From assembly GCA_034687125.1 (NCBI GenBank), contig JAQGBZ010000175.1, positions 62,001 through 126,000 of the forward strand: a stretch of 64,000 bases of DNA, in the 5' to 3' direction. Shown piece after piece: positions 14,827-29,306 of this stretch (within the stretch, counting starts at the first letter, position 1; the number at the start of each line of letters is the position of its first letter). The position numbers were made by a program, and so were the translations under genes. Source of the DNA: Neelides folsomi. Lineage: Eukaryota > Arthropoda > Collembola > Neelipleona > Neelidae. The notes under the pieces were generated by a model. It was not told the DNA's origin and ran no database searches. It was given only the letters and a program-made list of their open reading frames with translations.

Positions 14827-17594
14827 ACTTTACTTACTTAATAAGGGCTATTTACTATTTTAGTTTACTTTTCTAATTACCATTAATGTAATACATTTAT
14901 TATCGTTTGTCTTAATGAGAAGTCATTCTGAGACTGATAAACCTACGCTAAATTTAAACATTCACGAATTAGTTTAAGCCTTGATTAATTTTTAATTCAA
15001 TTTTATAATTTTAACATTAATTAGGATTTATCTTAAAGGTAAACCTTATATAGGAAATCCTTATATAGGAAAATTTTATAAATATTGTGAGACTATTTGG
15101 TTTATATTATTTAAAATGAAAAATCTATTGAATTCAACATCTAAATTGAAACATCAATAAAACGGAATTTAATGTGTAGAAGAACCATTAAATAAATAGA
15201 ATTAAAAACAATTAAAAACAATCTGAAAGGAAATGATACCAAACGAGAAGGCATTTACTCAATTAAAGTCAAACATATTTAAATATTGCCATACATTTTT
15301 GATATGTCCATGTTGTACTTACATATTCAACGACAATTTATTTTCGGTTGAGTGGAATAAAACTGAGAAAATGTAATTTATATAAATTGGTAGTAATTGA
15401 CAATTTTTAGATTAATTAAAATTAATTAATAATTAAAAAATTATCTAAAAGTTGAAAATCTATCAAGAATGTCTTTATAAATATTTAATGTTGTTTAAAG
15501 TTAAAATAACTTAGAAATTGATTTTCTGTTCAATGGCTTTAAACGTGCTTTAAACAAATTCAATTTCATTGTTTGTTGAATTTAAATTGAATGTGAAAAC
15601 TTCTCGGTTGTTCAACTAATGTTATATTTAGATAATTAATTTTAGATTTCGAATTCTTGGTTTTATTACTTAACTTTTACAAATTAGAACTCGGTTAGTT
15701 TAACCCATAGCCTCAATGTATTAGCTCTATAACATTGTATTTAAAATATCTATAAGATCTTTTGGGATATTTGGACATGTTATATTAATAGTAGTTATAT
15801 TATTAATAGTTTAATACTAATCCCGAGATCGAGGTTTTTGGCAGAAATCTCAATTTTGTGAATCTTGGAATTTATCGACTTCTTATTTAAATGGTCATAC
15901 CAAATATATTATTGGGAGTTAATGGAGGAATAACGTTAATGGGGAATCACCATTTTTAAATTATAAAAGAGTATTTGGATCTTGAAGTTTGGATAATATT
16001 GGGAGTTTGGGAGTTAAAGAGGATTTATGAAATGTACCTAATTAACGTAATTACATGTGTGTACATAGAGGTGATTGTAAGCCCTTGATTGTTAATTAAC
16101 AAATTGCAACTTAATTACCTGAATGATTCAGATATACTTAAAAGTGAACAAGGGTATGAAACGAAAAACTTTATGGTGCAACTCGAGATGAATTTAAATA
16201 TAATTAAATTATAAATAGTAGAATTATTAACTTATATTACCCAACGCACTGCTATTTAAACCGAGAATGTAAATTTACTTTAATCGCACTATGTATAAAT
16301 ATTATAAATATCATATGTAAGCTATAGGCTATTTAATTACAATTAAATATTAATTAATAATTCATTGAAGTATCAGCATGGTTCGTATTATGTAAAATAC
16401 GGGTATTAGTTTGTCCCGAGTCACTTATGTAATTGAGTGTACGTAAATACCCATTAACGAGAATGGCGAATTTATTTTATTCTTCAATGGACGGTTATTT
16501 TAATTAGTTTAATGGATTTAAGAAATCATTTAAGAAATACGGAGCATCATAAACAGACGATCCTTTAAATAACTTATTATAATCATAATGATGTTTATGA
16601 AATTAAATTCTTATTTGCAAATAACAATAAAAATTATAAAAAACATGTGTTAGTTAAATGTATTAACTTATTAACAGTGAAGTTTGAAGGTATTAAGCAT
16701 TCCAACGTTCCACGTTAATGCAGCTGTATAAATGTCTCTTAAATGTAAATGTAATTGTAATTAAGAAGGTTTGGATGTGAAGTTGTTTCGGGATTGTGAT
16801 TTCATTAAGATTGCATATTAATTCAGTCAAACCTTACCTTTAATTGTAATTAAAAAGTATGGTGGATTAAATAGGAATTTAAAGTATAATCATATGTCTT
16901 GCATAGGTACTTAATTGTTGTATAGATATTACTTAAGTTCTAGATGGATCAAATGAGCAATTAAGGCTCTACTTTTACATACAATGAATTTTTAAAGCGA
17001 ATTGTAGGCTAAATAGGAATTTAGGATTTATATTAAAAATTAATTAAGAAGTTTAATGTTAATTATAAATGCAATTTTTATTTCCATTTTAGCTCTAACT
17101 GTTTCATATTGATCAACAGTGTATTAATGAATTATATTTTAATTTTCTAAACGTTACCTTTACTGGAATGAATGTCCAATTTTAACGCTAATGTCGGAAA
17201 TAGCGTTTAATTTTAAATACAATTTGTTTCAATGCTGCAATTTCTGCAGACCGCAATGCAATTAATTTACCTTTAATTAATTTACCTTTAAATATGATTC
17301 AGTTTGGGGAAGTTTAGTTTTAAATTTAAATATAATTAAATGATAAATTTAAATATCGTATTTAGCAAATACTATAATAGTAATGTAAGATACTTGTACT
17401 AGCATGTAATTTAGATATTTAGCCTAAATATTAAAAGTAATAATAAATGTAAGTTAAATGTTTTAATTGAGACTTGAGCGAAATAGTAATTGGTATTTAG
17501 TTTGCCATTAATGTTGAGTACTCATGCAATAAATAAACTTTTGATCAAAATATTCATGAATTGGAATGAATTATTTTCATATGATTCTCATACC

Positions 17595-17634
17595 TATATA
17601 TATATATATATATATACGAGTACTCGTATATATA
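17595..17634. repeat. TA microsatellite fused to a 26-bp perfect palindrome
   Basis: A (TA)n run from about 17595 passes into a perfect palindrome at 17609-17634, centred on the GTAC of CGAGTACTCG. On single-stranded DNA this would fold into a hairpin. It is probably a slippage-prone repeat without function. Confidence 0.7.
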
Positions 17635-18278
17635 AATGTAATTGTAAATAAAGAACATGTTTTATACAAGTGCATTTTATCATAAATATTATGTTAAGTA
17701 AAGTTCTGTAAGGAATTTACATTCATTGATATTGCTCTATTTTATTATTAATTCATGCATACATAGAGGAGAATTAAATGTGAAGACATTTAAATATTTT
17801 ACTTTAATATAATAATTCAATAAATAAACAGATCTTTAGGTATTTTAATCTCTGGATAAATTTCTAATTTAATTTAAGTATTTATCATAATCTTTACAGC
17901 GTGTAATATTAACACAGTATAATTAATATATTATATAAATTATCTTATAATTTAATTATTCCAGATCTAGAAATTAATATTATTATACACTCACAATACG
18001 GCCACTGGTCACTTTCAAGATTAATACTAATAAGACTAGCAAACGTTTCTGGAACAAAGGAACGCATTATTGACTTTAATTGATTAAAGACTATTAATGA
18101 AATGACCAAAGAGAGACTTTGATTATAAATGCCCACTGACATGAGAAGTGAGAAGTAAACCGCATGGGTTAAGAATGTATTTAAATAAGCACTGAGTATA
18201 ATAAATAAAAATCAGTATAATCGATAAGTACAATTTAATTAATTTAAATTTCTAAAAGACGAAGGTTTTAAAATGAGT

Positions 18279-20502
18279 TTAATTTTTAGATTCATCTCGA
18301 TATCCTTCACTAGCAGCTTTCTTTCCCATCATTTCCATCATGGCTTTTGCTTCGGGGTTTTTATCAAGGATGCTTTTGCTCTCGCGTTCATTCTTTAAAA
18401 CAATTCAAATTAAATATTGTTTAATAAATATCGTTAAATTAAAAATGTTAAGAATTTAGTAAATATATTAACAATGTTATTTAATTATTAAAATAAGGAA
18501 TTTAAATCGTAATTAAAATTTACTTCATCTTTTATCGGTTCTGGCCCCAAGGCCCATGCTTCCAGATGAGAAAAATGAAAGTCTTCTTTAACGGAGAGCT
18601 GCGCTGATTGAAAAGTCGTACAAGTTGGAGCGCATTTCCCTTTACCAAATTCCTGGTCGAGGAAAAGTCCAAAATATTCTAATTTTCCTCCTAAGCCCTA
18701 AATAAATAAAAGTTTACAATTCAGTAATTTGATTCCTATACTTCAATTACATTCTTATTGAATAAGAGTACCAAAAGTATTAATGAGAGATATTTATGTA
18801 AACTTGTGTATTTATTAAACTTGTATTATTAAATTTGTATTATTAAACTTGTATTTATGTGAACTTACAATTCCATTGGGCAAAGTTTGCTGATTCATGT
18901 TAAGGTATTGATAATTTTCATTATAGCCCGTGGAAGAATATGTAATCATCTTGGGTGAGAGATGGAATAGGAAACTTTGATGAGTTCCTGAATTGATCAA
19001 AATTGATTAAAACTTTCATTCCAATTACAAACTTAAAGTTAAACTCACTTTTAGATATTTAAGTATTTTCAGTTATTAGTAGAATTTTTAATTTGGTTAT
19101 GATTTTATAATTAGTTAATTTTTATAGTTAATAGTGATAATTTAGTTAATATGATAAAATAGTTTATTTAGCGATAAATACTCACCAAAGAATTTAGGCC
19201 CAATGGCCCAACTAGAATTTGCAAAAAGTCCAAAAACTCTATCGTCTACTTTATCTTCCTTTATGATGATAATGGTGGGGCCTTTATCTTGGATTAAGCT
19301 TAAAAATTTGGAAAAAGATTCTCCGTGTAAAGCCGTGGAATAGACAAATCGCCACTGTGATCTTAAACTCTCAGGAACATTGTAGTTGATGAACAAAACT
19401 TGAAGAAGATCAAGCGTTGTGAACTCGGTCGGCGTGGAAGCATTCGAGTTTGGGAATGGAGTCAAATTGTATGGAATCAAATTCAGCGAATGCTTCGACT
19501 CGTCCAGTGAGAAACATTGAGAGAAGACGGAATTGTGAAGTTTGAGAAGAATCGGCGATTTGGCCAATGTGTGGGAAAAATCTTCTTTGGAGAATTCAGA
19601 CTTAATCGGAGTCTTCTGGGAGAGAATCGACTTCGGTGGAAGATCTTTGTAGAAAAGATCCACAAGGAGATTGTAAGAAAATTCTGAAATGGAGTCGGAG
19701 GACATTTTACGTAATTGACTCCAAGACTGAGAGGATTTCGAACTTTCTGCACTTTTCAAATAGGATTCAGTAATACTGCGAATGTACTACAAAAAACAAT
19801 TTAATGTAACATAATTAATAATGTCATTTATTTAATGGATAATTAAATCAGTTCTTAATTAGTATAGTTTAAAAATATTTAATAAATAAATATTTAACAT
19901 GGTTTATATTGAATATTGATAATATATAAAATAGTGCTAATATATTGAATATAAAATTTACCTGTAATATATCTTCAGCCGATGCATTGTAAATTTCCTC
20001 ATCCTTTTCATCATCGGAAATGAGATGCCAAATAAGCTCGACTTTCTCTTCGAGTGGTTCTTTGAGCATCGTTGAGACAAAATTGAGGAAATTGGGTAGC
20101 AAAACATGAAGTTCGGAATTTTTCCCATTCTTGACTGAAACTGAGATTTTATCGGCGAGCCGTCTGGCCAACCAATCGTCCAAATATTTTTCGCAATACT
20201 TCTACAATATCAAAAAAGAATCAAAAGATCAAAACAAATTGTAAATGTAAACCATATGTTGAGAATCTCTCTATATAATAAAATACCAAATATATTCTAC
20301 CATATTCTATTTACTTTCAGATATATTCTATGTACTATGAGATATAAAATTTGTATACCTGAAATGCTCCATGCGGACACCTGTTATCTGCAATATTCTT
20401 TTCAGTTTTGCTAATGGAATGATAAATTTTGGTAAGATGTGAAACTTCTTCTTTTGAGAGATTTCCGTACTTGTTCTCCTGTTTAGTTGCTTGGGCTCCC
20501 AT
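18279..20502 (-). CDS. MEAK7: MEAK7 (TLDc-domain mTOR-associated protein), six exons
   Basis: MEAK7 acts at the lysosome in an mTOR signalling branch. Exons in coding order are 20502-20359, 20201-19962, 19786-19186, 18987-18869, 18697-18524 and 18392-18279, giving 463 aa with all phases kept. The C-terminal TLDc domain is clear: LHGESFSKF, then VFGLFANSSW, then STGYNENYQYLN with QQTLPNGI, then FGLFLD and the tail KSILDKNPEAKAMMEM. These match the order of the human protein. The protein begins MGAQATK, so glycine 2 is available for N-myristoylation, as proposed for the human protein, whose start is similar. The N-terminal half (RCPHGAFQKYCEKYLDDWL) is weakly conserved. It is divergent from TONSL across 1.24 kb. 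Confidence 0.93.
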
Positions 20503-21739
20503 GATCTTTTGATTCTTGAACCGAAGGAATTTTAAGGAATCACATCTGGGGTGCTACAAGTGAGATTCATTGAGCTGCCCAAGTACGCAACTCTTGTGTT
20601 TGGGCAGAAAGGAGAATCCGGGAAGGTGAAGGATGATAAAATCAATAACGAGTACAGGTAAAATTAGATCTCGAGATACCCAACCTCGTGTGGGTGAATA
20701 TTATAGGCGGAAATTAAAGGGGACCAAATCTCTTTGGATCTTTATTGATCCGATTTATAAATATACTTTTTTCACAAATTGTCAACTTCAATGTCATTCC
20801 AGGATGAAGAGATGCGCAGTCAAATAATGATTTATTACAATATATTCCAAAAATCAATTTCAAAGATCAACTATAAAGAAAAATATAAAAAACTTAATGT
20901 TAGTATTCTCATAAATGAATTTAAAATGAATATTTAATTAAATTTTTTAAATAAATTATTAAAAATGAAAATTAATTTAATTATTAAAATGTTTATTTGT
21001 TATAATTTCATCAATATATTAGGGTGTAATATTTATTCTTGTTTTTAAAATAAGAGTTTGAACACAATCACGTTAAAATATTGATAAAGTATGGGAATGT
21101 TAGAAATTTAATTGAAATTCAATTCTTCTGATAAAATAAAATCTGTAAATAAAACAAAAAATGTAAATTAAAATCAATAAGGGTTTGAAAAGTGATCAAA
21201 AGTTTAAATAATGAATGAGAAGGAAGAAGACAAAGAGAAGACAAAAACAAAGAAACATACAAAATAAAACCTCATTTAAATTCCGGATTTTAACTTGTTT
21301 CACTTCCAATTTAACATTTGACTTCCTTGTGCACATTGTCCGAAGCTTCGATTATATCCAATTTTAATGGCAATTCGAAGAACTTTAAATTCTAGTGTGA
21401 ATCGTGATCATTCGAATATGTTCGATCTTTAATTAATTAAATTCAAAATTAAACGATCCGAGAAATGAACAGATGACTGGTTTTTGAATTTTGCACTATT
21501 TGTGTATAAATATAAAACTACTCCATGGGGCAAGAAGCAACTTTATCCTTATTATGATGATAAACACTGTGTCTTTCTTTCTCCCGACTTTCCCGCTTTC
21601 TTCCTTCAGAGTAATTTTTTCCGGTCTTGTCTTTAATTAAATAGTTAGTTAATTAGGGTGACAATTAGCTAATCAATCTCTTTAATTACCTTGATTTACT
21701 AAGCACATGATAAATCTATTGTGATATCTCATCCGCATC
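20503..21739. promoter_or_regulatory. Divergent intergenic region between MEAK7 and TONSL
   Basis: The start codons of MEAK7 (minus) and TONSL (plus) face away from each other across 1.24 kb, so both promoters must lie here unless there are distant first exons. The part nearest MEAK7 (about 20520-20660) is less AT-rich and probably holds its 5' UTR and promoter. The plus-strand open frame at 20633-20827 is not recognisable as a protein. Confidence 0.55.
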
Positions 21740-24700
21740 ATGCCACGTAAAAGAAAATCCAATCCGGGAGATCAATGGGAAGAAATTGAAGGTGAGTTTT
21801 GCATAATTGACAATTGAATAATAATTAACTTACTTAAATTGTATAATTAACATTTTACTTGAATTACAATCATTTTAATGTTTGTTTTAATATAGCTATA
21901 AAGAAACGGATTCGAAACGCAACTGCAAAAGGAGACTTTAAAGAATTAGCGAACTTCCACAATCAACTTGGAAATGCGTACAGATTGGTTGGAGAGTTTG
22001 AGGAATCTCTTGATCAACACAAAGTGAATTCTCTTTTATTTTTAACTACAATTAAATCATTGTAATAAAATAATTCAATGTCTAAAATTCAATTAATTAT
22101 CTATATTTAAGTTAATTGCATAATTTTGTTTTTCATTATTTATACCTTTAAATTATAGAAAGAGATTGAAATGTGTAAGGCTCATAATCCAGATGAAAGA
22201 ATCGGAATTGGAATCGGCTACAGAAATATCGGAGAAGTTTATCTTGATATGAAACAAGAAAGGAAAGCAATTCCTTATATACAAAAATATTTAGGTATTA
22301 ATTATTCATTAATTATTTTAAATAAATGTAAAATTATTAATAATTATTAAATATTACATTTAAAGTGTCTTAATTCATTAACATTATTAAATTGGTTATT
22401 TTAACAGATGTAGCAAAGAAACTGAAAGATTCTGTTGAGGAACAAAGAGCTCATATAACATTAGGAAGGGGATATTTAGCAATGGTGGATTCATTGGAGG
22501 ATTCAAATGAAGCAGAAAAAGAAAATTATCTCAAAGAAGCAGAAGCAGAATTTTTAAAAGGTTTCAACATGTTGAGTGAACAAAGACTCAAAATCAAATT
22601 ATCTGAAAAAGAATTGTTGGAAATGACAGCTGGAGCTTGTTTGAATTTAGGAATTGTTTACGATTTGAAGGATCAATCAAATGAATCAAACGTTTCCATT
22701 AAAAAGGTAATAAATATTTAAATAGAATTTTACTAACATCAATATAATTTAATTGTACTTTAATTAAGTATATTTCTACTTTTGTAATCGATTATAATAA
22801 TTGCATTTTTTAAATATTTTAGGCTATTGATATTGCAACTCAGGGACAATTTTATGAATGTCTTTTGAGATCTCACGTTATTCATTATGGCGTTTTAGTA
22901 AAATTGGAAAAGTTGAAAGAAGCTCGAAACGCAGCTTTGGTTGCTTTTAAGGTTGCAAAGATTCTCGGATTGAAGTCTGACCAAATCGAAGCAAAATTCA
23001 TGGAGGCAAAAGTAAAGCATTTTATTCATCGCTAACTTTAATTGAGGAAGGACGAGTTCTTTAACTCTTATTTAAAAATGCTTTTTAAATGTATTTTGAT
23101 AATTAAAACTTGTTTAATTTGTTTTAGGTACTTTTGCTTTTAGACGAAATTGAGATGGCCTTGAAGATTTTGAAGAAAATAAGAAAGGAAGTTAAATTAG
23201 ATGAAACTTCGGAAATGCTCACAATAATTGATCCAATTATATTATCAGGTAATTGATTAAAATCTTCTTTAAGATCTATTTTAATTGACTTATACTTAAA
23301 GTAAATGTTTTATTTATTTACAATTTTGTTCTCATTTTGTAGTATTAAAAATAATCAAATGTCAAGATAAACTTTTTGGTGTGAATGAATTTGACGACTT
23401 GTCTCTCAAAACATTGAATGAAAATCTAGCGGATCAATATGCAAATATTGATTGTTTTACAATAGCAATTAATTTTTACTTGAAATCGTTGAAGGTAATT
23501 ATTTTAATTAAACCATTAACTTACATTAACAAACATTACTTACAAACCACGTTTTACACGTACGGTTCATTGTATTATTTGAAATAGAATTGTTCAAAAT
23601 TATGATTTAATTTTTACAGCACGCCAAAGCGTTACATTTGAGCCCAAAGGAAATATCAAGATTATATTTTTCAATTGGAATTACATACAAAGACAAGTCC
23701 GATTATGACAACGCAATTTTGTATTTTTACAAAGAAATTGAAATTCATCAAGATAATCCCACAGATGTAATTTATAATAAATTACATATAATTATTAATT
23801 ATTGATCTGAATCATTTAAACTTGAACTTTTAGTATTTATCAAACCAAGTTAATAATTCTTGATTTTTATAATTTTAGGCATTTAAGACTCAAACGAACA
23901 TTACGTCATGTTTGGAAAAGGGGAAGAAATCTCAAGAAGAAATCGTCGCAGCTCACGAAGCTGCAATTAAACTTTCAAAAAGATGCAACAATCCAAAAAG
24001 AGTCGCTTTGGCTTATACAAATGCTGCACAATGTATCAAAAAATGGAATTTGGAAGAATCAAGTAATTTTAAAAATATCCATAAATTACATGATTAGATT
24101 ATAAATATTATATTTTTAAAAGAACTTAAACAATTAAACAATTAATTAAATTACATTTAATAATCATTTCAGAAATCTTAATGAATAAAGCTGAACAAAT
24201 CAAACAAGAACACAACATAACAGATTTGGACGAAGAAGAAGAAGATTCTCAAGATTTACTTAAAGACGGAGAGTCAGACGATTTCAACTTGGACAATTTG
24301 ACAAGTAAGTCAATACTTACAATTAATAACAAATTAATCATTAATTTATAAATAATCAAAATTTATAAATCTTTAAGATTTAATTAACATTTTATTCTTT
24401 AGCTGATGAAAGTGAAGAAGAAGAAGAATCCGAATTAGATGGAAAAAATGATGTTGGAAGAAAGAAAATCAAATGGAAGCCAAACGAAAAGGGCGAATCT
24501 CCATTGCACATTGCATGTAAAAAGGGCGATCTCAAAGGTGTTCGAAGACTTTTAGCAAAGGTTTTTAAACTTAACAATTTTGATTCATTTAAATAATTTA
24601 ATTTGGTTAACTAAATACCAAAGATTAATTAATTTACAATTAGAAAATGATTAAATTATTATGTATAGGGACATCCATTAAATCTTCGAGACTCAGCTGG

Positions 24701-27700
24701 GTGGACGTCTTTACACGAAGCTTGCAATTACGGCCATTTACAAATTGTCCACGAACTTATTGAGAAAAAGGTGAACGTGAATGATCCGGGCGGCGAACAT
24801 TGTCAAGGAATAACGCCATTACATGATTCAGCAAATAATGGACATTTTGGGGTGATGACTGCGCTTCTCAATGCTGGAGCAAATGTTCTAACAAAAGATG
24901 ATTCGGTGAGGAATAAAACTAAAAGCTTTATTAATCTTATTTAATCTTAAAATAATATAATTTAGTATTTAAACAGTCATAATTTTAAATTCAATTTTAT
25001 TTTAGAATAATATGCCTATTGATTGTCTTATTCAATGGAAGAATCGCACAAGAGAAGAAGGAATCTTCACACCACAACTTGAAACAGATTTTAAAGAGAT
25101 GAAAATTCTTCTTAAATCTTTAATGAAAAATGGTAAAATTATAATTTTAAATATAAATTAACAGAAAATTAAATTTATTTATTTATTCACTACTTTAATG
25201 ATTAATGATTTAGTGTTAATTGCATAAATAGTTAAATGTGACATACCTATTAATTATTTATTTTTACAATAATTAATTATACTCTTATAATTAAATATTT
25301 CAGCCGGTCGAGAATATACGAAGCGCGACGAAGAAAAAGCAAATCGTGCCAATTTGAACGCAAGTCCCCAACCAAAATTCTCATTTATTAAAAAAGGTCG
25401 TGGATCCGATCCGATTCCCAGCACTGTGACAGTCGACGACTTTGATCCTGACAATGTCGAAAAAGCAGTTGACCTTTACAGCGACACCATGACAAAGTTG
25501 AGACGAAGAAACGTAAAGAAAAATTCAAGGAATGCAATTGACCCTGGTGAAGCAACTTTGTTAGATTCAACCAACAGAGACGCTTTATTACCCGAGAGTC
25601 AAAATGTTGATGAGGATTGGTTGGACGATGATATGAATCATACAACAATTCATAAAAGAAAAAGAGATCCGATGGACGACATTCGGTTAATTGATCGGAA
25701 CACGAGAAGGAAAAGAAATGAGAAAAGAAATGACGTTGCAAGACTTGACCTCATATCTGGAAATGTTTGCCAAGAAGAATTTGATTTGCTTAATCAAAGA
25801 AACCGTCTAGATCCAGAATCATCTGATGAAGAAAATGAAAATGAATTTCCTCCTTCGCCTAATCTCATTCCTGAAAGTCCAAACTTATCAGAAGAGGAAT
25901 TAATGCAAATTGAATCATTTACTCCAATCAGTAATAATTCTAATTTTGCATCAAGTTCAGCTATGAAGAAAAAGCCGTTGCAGCAGAAATTGCCTTTTGG
26001 TCGCAAAGTGAGAATAATTTATTTTACAATTTACTTTTAACATTTAACATTATATTCTTTCCAATTTAACATTACATAAATATTGGTTAAATTTTTGATT
26101 AAGTTTTAAATTTAAAGTTAAGAATTAAATTTCAATAATAAATTGGTTTTAAATTGAAGGTTTCAAGAAGAAGATTAAGTTCGGATTCAGATTCTTCGTC
26201 TCATCAATCTGCGGGTCCTTCGGGAAATTGTCACAAATTGGAAATTCACAGACTTAAAGTGACCATTTTGGACAAAACAATTCTCGTTCCAATTTCGGGG
26301 ATTCAACTTGAGAAAAACATCGATTGGCTTTGTGAAGAATGCTCTGAGAGATATTTCAAGTAAGACATCTATGCAAATATTTATCAGTATATATAAATAT
26401 TTATTATCAAAATTTGATAATTAATTTTAATTTGGATTATTAATTAACTTTTAAGGGTTTGCGGAATTCGACCAAAATTACGTTTACAAACTGAGGATGG
26501 AGCTGATTTGAGTGGAAGCGATTCAATTCGTTTGGTTTTGGCTGGAACGGAAACCAAATTAATAGCAACTGTTTTTTCTTATGATTTGAAGCCCTTACCA
26601 GAAAGATATAAAAATGCTACGAAGGATCTTGCTATAGGTTTTTGGAATATTTAATTATAATTTACAATTACCAATAATGAGGAACAAATATTATGTAACT
26701 ATTTAAAGCTACTTTAAGCTTTTGGTATTTGATTAAAAATTAAAAATAATTAAAACTAACTTGATGAATTTTATTCTTAAGAATATGACGAAGATATTTT
26801 CAACGCCCTCAATTTATGCGAATCATCAAATGTTCTCAATCTTAATGACATTTTATGTGTCGAGAAGAAGGGAAAATCAATTTTTTCAACTTTGCAGTGT
26901 CAATATTCTTTAAGGGAAATCTACTTGAGTGGATGTTCACTTTATGATGAAGGAATTAAAGTGAGAATTATATTATTTTACATTATCATTTTTAATTATG
27001 ATTTATGATTTAGTAAACATGTTGATCAAATCTTTATTATTGATATTTTGAAGAATTTTGTTCCGGTTCTGTCTACATTAAATGCTTTAATGGTTCTTGA
27101 TTTGAGTTGTAATGGAATAACTTCTATTGGCTTTTCTTCTTTTGTTCAAGCATTTGAAGACAAAGTAGATAATTCAATGTCGAATCAAGTAAAAATATTT
27201 TATTTTATAATAATAATTATACTTGATATTTTATAGTTTGATTAGGATTTCCCTTTATTATTTGACAGTTAATGAAATTTTAAATTGTTTTTTTAAAAAG
27301 CCTTTGGGATTATCAACCTTGATATTGAACGATAACCCGCTTGGAGATTCAATCATTGAAGGACTCACATTTTTAATAGCAAAATTAACTCATTTGCAAA
27401 CTTTATCAATCGAAGATTGCAATTTGACATACAAGTTGTTTTCTCATTTCAAATCCGAATTTTCTTCGGTGTTGAGTAGTAAGCACAATCATGATTATTA
27501 TTATTAATAACATAATTATATTATTATTCATTTATTAACAAAGTATATAAAATAAATAAATTCTCAATAATGTTAATTAAATAAATTTTATTTCTGTTAG
27601 AATCCAAATTAGAAGAATTGAAAATTGGATACAATAGCTTTGGAGAAATTGGTTTAGAAATGATCTTTATGTGTTTGAATCCTGGAAGAATCAAATTTTT

Positions 27701-28462
27701 AGATTTAACATCAACTGGAATAACAAATTCGATGCATTTTGGAAAAATCCTTAGAAATTTTTTTTCTCAGAATGAAGATTGTTCAAGATTAAAAGAACTT
27801 GTGTTGTCTGATTGCCATTTGGAAGATGAAGGTTTATTGTCAATTACAGAGTAAGAAATCATTTATAGTTATCTTCAGCAAATGATTTAATTTACATATC
27901 TAATCATAATTGAAATTAATTCTTTTTAAATTCTTTTTACAGAAACTTTCAACGACTTGTTAGTTTAGAATGTTTAATTTTAAACAATAATGAAGACTTG
28001 ACATTAAGCAGGTAAATAAATTAAATAAATGATTTTTTATTAAATTAAACATTTTTTAATAAATTATGATTATATTTAAAGTTAGTTCTAAAATATGAAA
28101 TAAATGGCTTTCTTTTTATTTTCAGTTTAGAAACATTGCTTTCAAATAGTAACCGATCACTTAAAAAACTCGACTTTGGAGGTTGCACATCTTTCTGGTC
28201 GAATTACAGTTTCAATTTTGATCAAGTTCTCGCATCACTTGAAAAGAAATTCTCATCAGAAGAAAAACTTGAATTTCTTAGAATTCCGAGTGATTCGGAT
28301 TCCACACAGGGCAATTATGACAATTATGATAATGATGAGCCTTTAAGTCTAAAAGGAAATGAGAATCGAATTGCTCAATTGATCTCTGAATATTCTGGAT
28401 ATTCTCATTTCAAATCTTATAGAGAGAATAATTCAGTCATTTACACATTAGAACGACTATGA
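21740..28462 (+). CDS. TONSL: TONSL (Tonsoku-like DNA repair protein), 22 exons
   Basis: TONSL with MMS22L reads newly made chromatin at replication forks and helps load RAD51. Exons are 21740-21791, 21896-22023, 22159-22294, 22408-22706, 22823-23011, 23128-23248, 23343-23494, 23620-23766, 23879-24062, 24173-24304, 24403-24560, 24669-24905, 25006-25132, 25304-26007, 26160-26359, 26456-26637, 26782-26960, 27054-27188, 27301-27478, 27601-27850, 27943-28011 and 28126-28462, giving 1431 aa. Human TONSL is of similar size and has the same order: TPR repeats (about 1-500), acidic stretch (DEEEEDSQD and [10 protein letters not shown], about 495-525), three ankyrin repeats ([40 protein letters not shown], about 543-660), a basic/acidic linker, a ubiquitin-like segment near 935-1040, and leucine-rich repeats from about 1050 to the end. 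Introns are mostly 70-170 bp. The ankyrin part is the family's reader of unmethylated H4K20. Confidence 0.95.
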
Positions 28463-28506
28463 TACTAAAAATGATATTAACACATAGGTAATTAATTATG
28501 TTTAAC

Positions 28507-29306
28507 CATTACTCCGGAAGACTAACTCCACAATGGCGTCGGAGCTATTAAAAAGTCCCTCCTGATAACTCCACTCCAACTCCACTCCGACTTGGAGTGG
28601 AGTTAGAGTGGAGTTACCCCTGATTTAATTTGCCGGAGTGGTGTGGAGTTAAACCAACATTTAAACTTTCGGAGTTAACTCCAAACTCCAATATAACTCC
28701 AGCTTATTAAATATAATGAAATATTGGAGGGAATAGGGAAATACCACCAACGTCCCTTGTGGCAGATACCGTCCCTAACACTCATCCTCACTTCTTCACC
28801 TCCAACTCCTCACCAGTAATAATAAATTAATCGTTAATGCGTAGAGAAAACATTTAATTTTCAAACATTCATGAATGTTTTATGTTTACATTACCTTTTT
28901 TGTAAAGAATATTATTTTCTTATTCGACACATTTGTTATTCATTATAACATTTATTCATTCATTCTACCAATTTTCTTATTCAATCAAATTGAATGCTTA
29001 AAGTTGTACACATTTACTTAAATATATTAAATAAACTTTTATCAAATTTAAATACTTCATTGCTTAATCATTGCATAATATTGGCAAAATGATATAGTAA
29101 AATATAATATATAAAATACTATATCATGGTACCCGGAGTGATTTCGGAGTTGGAGTGGAGTTATCCTTGATTTTTTTGGGCGGAGTGGAGTGGAGTTGGA
29201 GTTACTCCAAATTTATTTATCCGGAGTGGAGTGGAGTGGAGTTACCTTCAGTATTATTTCAAAGACACTGATAACTCCACTACACTCCGGAGTTTTCCGA
29301 CCAATG
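28507..29306. mobile_element. hAT-like non-autonomous element, 800 bp, with GGAGT-rich ends
   Basis: The element is bounded by perfect 8-bp direct repeats TGTTTAAC at 28499-28506 and 29307-29314, the target-duplication length typical of hAT transposons. The termini are imperfect inverted repeats: CATTACTCCGGAAGACT on the left, and CATTGGTCGGAAAACT when the right end is read inward. Both subterminal zones (about 28511-28710 and 29130-29295) are packed with GGAGT/ACTCC units, like the subterminal motif clusters bound by hAT transposases. The centre is AT-rich and contains no coding frame. It begins 45 bp after the TONSL stop codon and so probably lies in that gene's 3' UTR. Confidence 0.75.

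Larger units (their letters stand above)
14546..18278. other. Non-coding gap between IP6 kinase and MEAK7
   Basis: There is no supportable gene in this 3.7-kb AT-rich stretch, which lies between two convergent genes. The first few hundred bases should hold the 3' UTR of the kinase. Short simple repeats occur, the most notable being a TA run that ends in a palindrome near 17600-17634. Confidence 0.6.

Noticed and set aside
20527-20830. Plus-strand frames just upstream of MEAK7, including one that could splice into a small peptide
   Set aside because: No clear start codon or family resemblance; the base composition is better explained by the MEAK7 promoter and 5' UTR on the other strand.
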